Shown one piece after another: positions 61,993-64,000 of a stretch of DNA of 64,000 bases. The notes beneath the pieces were generated by a model. The model did not search any database, had not been told where the DNA came from, and saw only the letters and a program-made list of their open reading frames with translations. Source of the stretch: Verrucomicrobia bacterium ADurb.Bin006 (GTDB taxonomy: Bacteria > Verrucomicrobiota > Verrucomicrobiia > Limisphaerales > J093). Both the position numbers and the translations under genes were made by a program. Each line of letters starts with the position of its first letter. Within the stretch, counting starts at the first letter, position 1. The stretch covers positions 37,748 to 101,747 of the forward strand of contig MWFF01000037.1 of the NCBI GenBank assembly GCA_002071485.1, in the 5' to 3' direction.

Positions 61993-63300
61993 CTAGATGA
62001 CTGTGTTGTTCGGAATGATCATGTTCTTTGGGATGATGACGACGCCGTCGCGAACAAAGAATCGAGCGTCGTCATAGGAACTGGGTTTTCCGGCGGGCGT
62101 GATGACGCAGTTGTCGCCAATGCGCGCATTCTTGTCGATGATCGCGTTCTCGATTCGGGTGTTCTTGCCGATGCCGATGCGCGGATGCCCTTTGTCGAGG
62201 TGTCTCTGGATGGATTCAAGCGACTCGAAGTAATCGGCGCCGAGGGCGACTGTGCGGGTCAAGTGGCTGCCCTCCTCGATCCTGCAGCGCAGCCCGATGA
62301 TGCTCTGGGAAACCTTGCACTGGTTGATGATGCAGCCGTCGGCGATGATGGCATGTTCGATCGTCGCTCCATTGATCTTGGATGCCGGGAGAAAGCGCGG
62401 CCGGCTGTAGATCGGCGCGCTCATGTCGAAAAAGTCGAACCGCGGCAGTTCGGCGGCAAGTTCGAGGTTGGCCTCGAAGAAGGAACGGATGGTGCCGATA
62501 TCCTCCCAGTAGCCATGGAAGACGTAGGCATGCACCCGATGCGTCTGGATCGACGCAGGGATGATGTGCTTGCCGAAGTCAGTCGTGTCATTATCGAGAA
62601 GGTCGAAGAGGACCTGGCGGTTGAACATGTAAATCCCCATCGACCCCAAGACATACTGGCCATCCGACGGCACCTCGAGTTCGCTCGTGGAGGAGGGGGG
62701 GATGACGAGCGTGTCCAACAGAGCGGGATCCTTGGGCTTCTCGACAAAGCGCACAATCCGCTGCTGGGCGTCGATCTGCATGATGCCCAGACCATGGGCC
62801 AGCTCGCGCCGCACCGGGATCGTCGAGACGGTCAGGTCGGCCTCGCTGGCGACATGCCGTTCGAGAATCTTTCGGAAATCGATCCGGTAGAGTTGGTCGC
62901 CGCTCAGGATCAACGCATAATCGAACTCGATGTTCCGCAAGTGCCCCAGGTTCTTGCGCACCGCGTCAGCAGTCCCCTCATACCAGGACGTGTCCGTCAG
63001 CGTCTGCTCGGCCGCAAGGATCTCGACGAATCCGGTCGTGAAATGATCGAACTTGAACGATGCATACACGTGGCGATGGAGCGAGGCGGAGAGAAACTGC
63101 GTCAGGAGGTAAATCCGCCGCATGCCCGAGTTGATGCAATTCGAGATGGGGATGTCGACCAGGCGGTACTTGCCGGCCAGCGGCACGGCCGGCTTGGCGC
63201 GCTCCCGCGTCAGCGGAAACAGCCGGGTGCCCTGCCCTCCCCCCATAATAATGCACAGCACCCGATTGGGATCGATCGACCGCATCTTTCCGGACACCAT
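61993..63300 (-). CDS. glgC: Glucose-1-phosphate adenylyltransferase
   Basis: A 435-residue enzyme that makes ADP-glucose for glycogen synthesis. The nucleotidyltransferase core shows CIIMGGGQGTRLFPLTRERA, KYRLVDIPISNCINSGM and the ILSGDQLYRIDF segment. A C-terminal left-handed beta-helix with IENAIIDKNARIGDNCVI follows. The ATG at 63300 has an AGGA Shine-Dalgarno 8 bp upstream; a longer in-frame start at 63360 lacks one. Allosteric residues cannot be judged by eye. No other glycogen gene is adjacent. Confidence 0.94.
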   Translation of the reverse strand: MVSGKMRSIDPNRVLCIIMGGGQGTRLFPLTRERAKPAVPLAGKYRLVDIPISNCINSGMRRIYLLTQFLSASLHRHVYASFKFDHFTTGFVEILAAEQTLTDTSWYEGTADAVRKNLGHLRNIEFDYALILSGDQLYRIDFRKILERHVASEADLTVSTIPVRRELAHGLGIMQIDAQQRIVRFVEKPKDPALLDTLVIPPSSTSELEVPSDGQYVLGSMGIYMFNRQVLFDLLDNDTTDFGKHIIPASIQTHRVHAYVFHGYWEDIGTIRSFFEANLELAAELPRFDFFDMSAPIYSRPRFLPASKINGATIEHAIIADGCIINQCKVSQSIIGLRCRIEEGSHLTRTVALGADYFESLESIQRHLDKGHPRIGIGKNTRIENAIIDKNARIGDNCVITPAGKPSSYDDARFFVRDGVVIIPKNMIIPNNTVI

Positions 63301-63621
63301 AGAGCAAATCCTTTCTTGCAAGAGTGTTTCAGGTCTTATAGCGGCCCGCCGACTCTTCACGCAAGCCGCATCTCCCGCGCCGCAGCGGTTGATGGTTGCT
63401 GCTTTGCATCGCGACAGTGCAATCGCCCGAAGTCTGCGCAGCCGGCGACGAATCTCGGAGCGGAGATTCCAGTGAATTTTTGGCCTTTAACCTTCATTGG
63501 GCCTCGATCTGACGCGGGTTTCATGCACCTTCAACTTTGTCCCAAATGTAGGCGGGATATTATTCACATAATTCTTGAATAGTTATATTGACAACGATCA
63601 ATAGAGGTGTACTATGTAGGC
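63301..63621. other. 321-bp gap between glgC and the transposase, AT-rich at its right end
   Basis: No gene is supported. The left part carries the glgC leader. From about 63540 the sequence becomes markedly AT-rich (ATTCACATAATTCTTGAATA), which may mark the start of the mobile element. No clear inverted repeat was found at the boundary. Confidence 0.5.
63588..63615 (+). promoter_or_regulatory. Candidate promoter for the transposase
   Basis: TTGACA at 63588-63593 and TACTAT at 63610-63615, 16 bp apart, make a near-consensus sigma-70 promoter inside the AT-rich stretch. The -10 ends only 6 bp before the ATG at 63622, so it would give a nearly leaderless transcript for the short form of the protein. 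Confidence 0.45.
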
Positions 63622-64000
63622 ATGTTTCTCTATGCCAACGGCGCCTGGCTCGAAGGCCGTCACGCCCTCATCCAACGGCGCCTGTGGCACGCTCGGCCCG
63701 CGCCTCCCAAGGACCAACTCTTTCTCTACGATGTGAGCAGCAGTTATTTGGAGCGCGACTCCAACGCCTTGGCGGCTTGGGGGTATAATCGCGACCACAA
63801 GGAGGGCAAGAAACAGGTCGTCATCGGGCTTTTGACCGACAGCCAGGGGGAGCCGGTCTCGATCCAGGTTTATCGCGGCAACACCAACGATCTCAAAACC
63901 TTCAGCCAGCAGGTCCATAAGATCAAAAAGTTGGTTCTTCCGGCGACGGTGCCCGAAGCCCAAGTCACCGTAGGCACGCGCAAGAAAATCAACCACGTGC
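63622..64000 (+). CDS. IS1634/IS4-type transposase, N-terminally short and cut by window edge
   Basis: 126 codons are open to the right edge. The sequence LFLYDVSSSYLERDSNALAA, WGYNRDHKEGKKQVVIGLLT and VSIQVYRGNTNDLKTFS matches the DDE catalytic region around the first Asp (LFLYDVSSSY) of IS1634-family transposases. These are normally about 500 residues or more, with about 150-170 residues before this point. Here the ATG at 63622 starts only about 35 residues before the motif, so the element is probably 5'-truncated or the gene starts internally. The rest lies outside the window. Confidence 0.75.
   Translation, partial: MFLYANGAWLEGRHALIQRRLWHARPAPPKDQLFLYDVSSSYLERDSNALAAWGYNRDHKEGKKQVVIGLLTDSQGEPVSIQVYRGNTNDLKTFSQQVHKIKKLVLPATVPEAQVTVGTRKKINHV

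Noticed and set aside
60703..63582. 959-codon plus-strand open frame antisense to glgC and the UroD-family gene
   Set aside because: It overlaps two genes with clear motifs on the other strand and contains no recognisable domain.

Overview
The window is a high-G+C bacterial chromosome segment. It most likely comes from the Verrucomicrobiota, probably the Limisphaerales (formerly Pedosphaerales). This is inferred from gene content: several secreted Gfo/Idh/MocA oxidoreductases, PQQ-type beta-propeller proteins, a DUF1080 protein, a TIGR04073-like lipoprotein, a prepilin fragment with an H-X9-DG motif, and long secreted proteins ending in an 'FYRLVG'-type tail. No rRNA is present, so the assignment rests on gene families alone.

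Layout. 0-5.4 kb: scpB (partial) and scpA leftward; purF, purH and rarD rightward. 5.5-10.3 kb: an exopolysaccharide export group (outer-membrane beta-barrel, Wzc-type tyrosine autokinase, Wza-type lipoprotein, membrane FHA protein). 10.3-16.4 kb: an oxidoreductase, an ABC ATPase with a solute-binding protein but no permease, a membrane zinc protease and an M24 peptidase. 16.6-28.2 kb: a leftward carbohydrate region with a 1156-residue secreted protein, an O-GlcNAcase-like pair (GNAT plus GH84), a GH2 enzyme, a cupin-like protein and a Tat-exported oxidoreductase. 28.2-38.2 kb: tRNA-Gln, ispE, a TIGR04073-like lipoprotein, a CDF transporter, a frameshifted gene, feoA-feoB, recO, a DUF502 protein, cdsA and dxr. 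38.3-44.2 kb: a leftward two-component system followed by a large ankyrin protein.

44.2-54.0 kb mixes intact genes (an oxidoreductase, ruvC-ruvA-acyltransferase, a membrane protein, a PQQ propeller, tRNA-Glu) with a stretch of broken genes (46.1-48.7 kb and 50.8-51.2 kb) and short tandem repeats. 54.0-59.9 kb is a second sugar-related cluster (DUF1080, oxidoreductase, GH-like protein, PQQ propeller). 59.9-63.3 kb holds rpsT, an Smr protein, a uroporphyrinogen-decarboxylase-family protein and glgC. The right edge carries part of an IS1634/IS4-type transposase.

The most striking content is at 20.5-22.5 kb. A cytoplasmic GH84 protein contains both the catalytic domain and the helical stalk of human-type O-GlcNAcase, and it is followed 10 bp later by a GNAT resembling the C-terminal domain of the human enzyme. 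Together they look like the human OGA layout split into two genes. The pair is coupled to a GH2 gene, and this operon lies between two direct copies of a roughly 90-bp dispersed repeat. A second theme is short tandem repeats: a 7-bp array in a divergent promoter region, 8-bp arrays just after two stop codons, a 15-bp in-frame array in a histidine kinase, and a simple repeat within a signal peptide.
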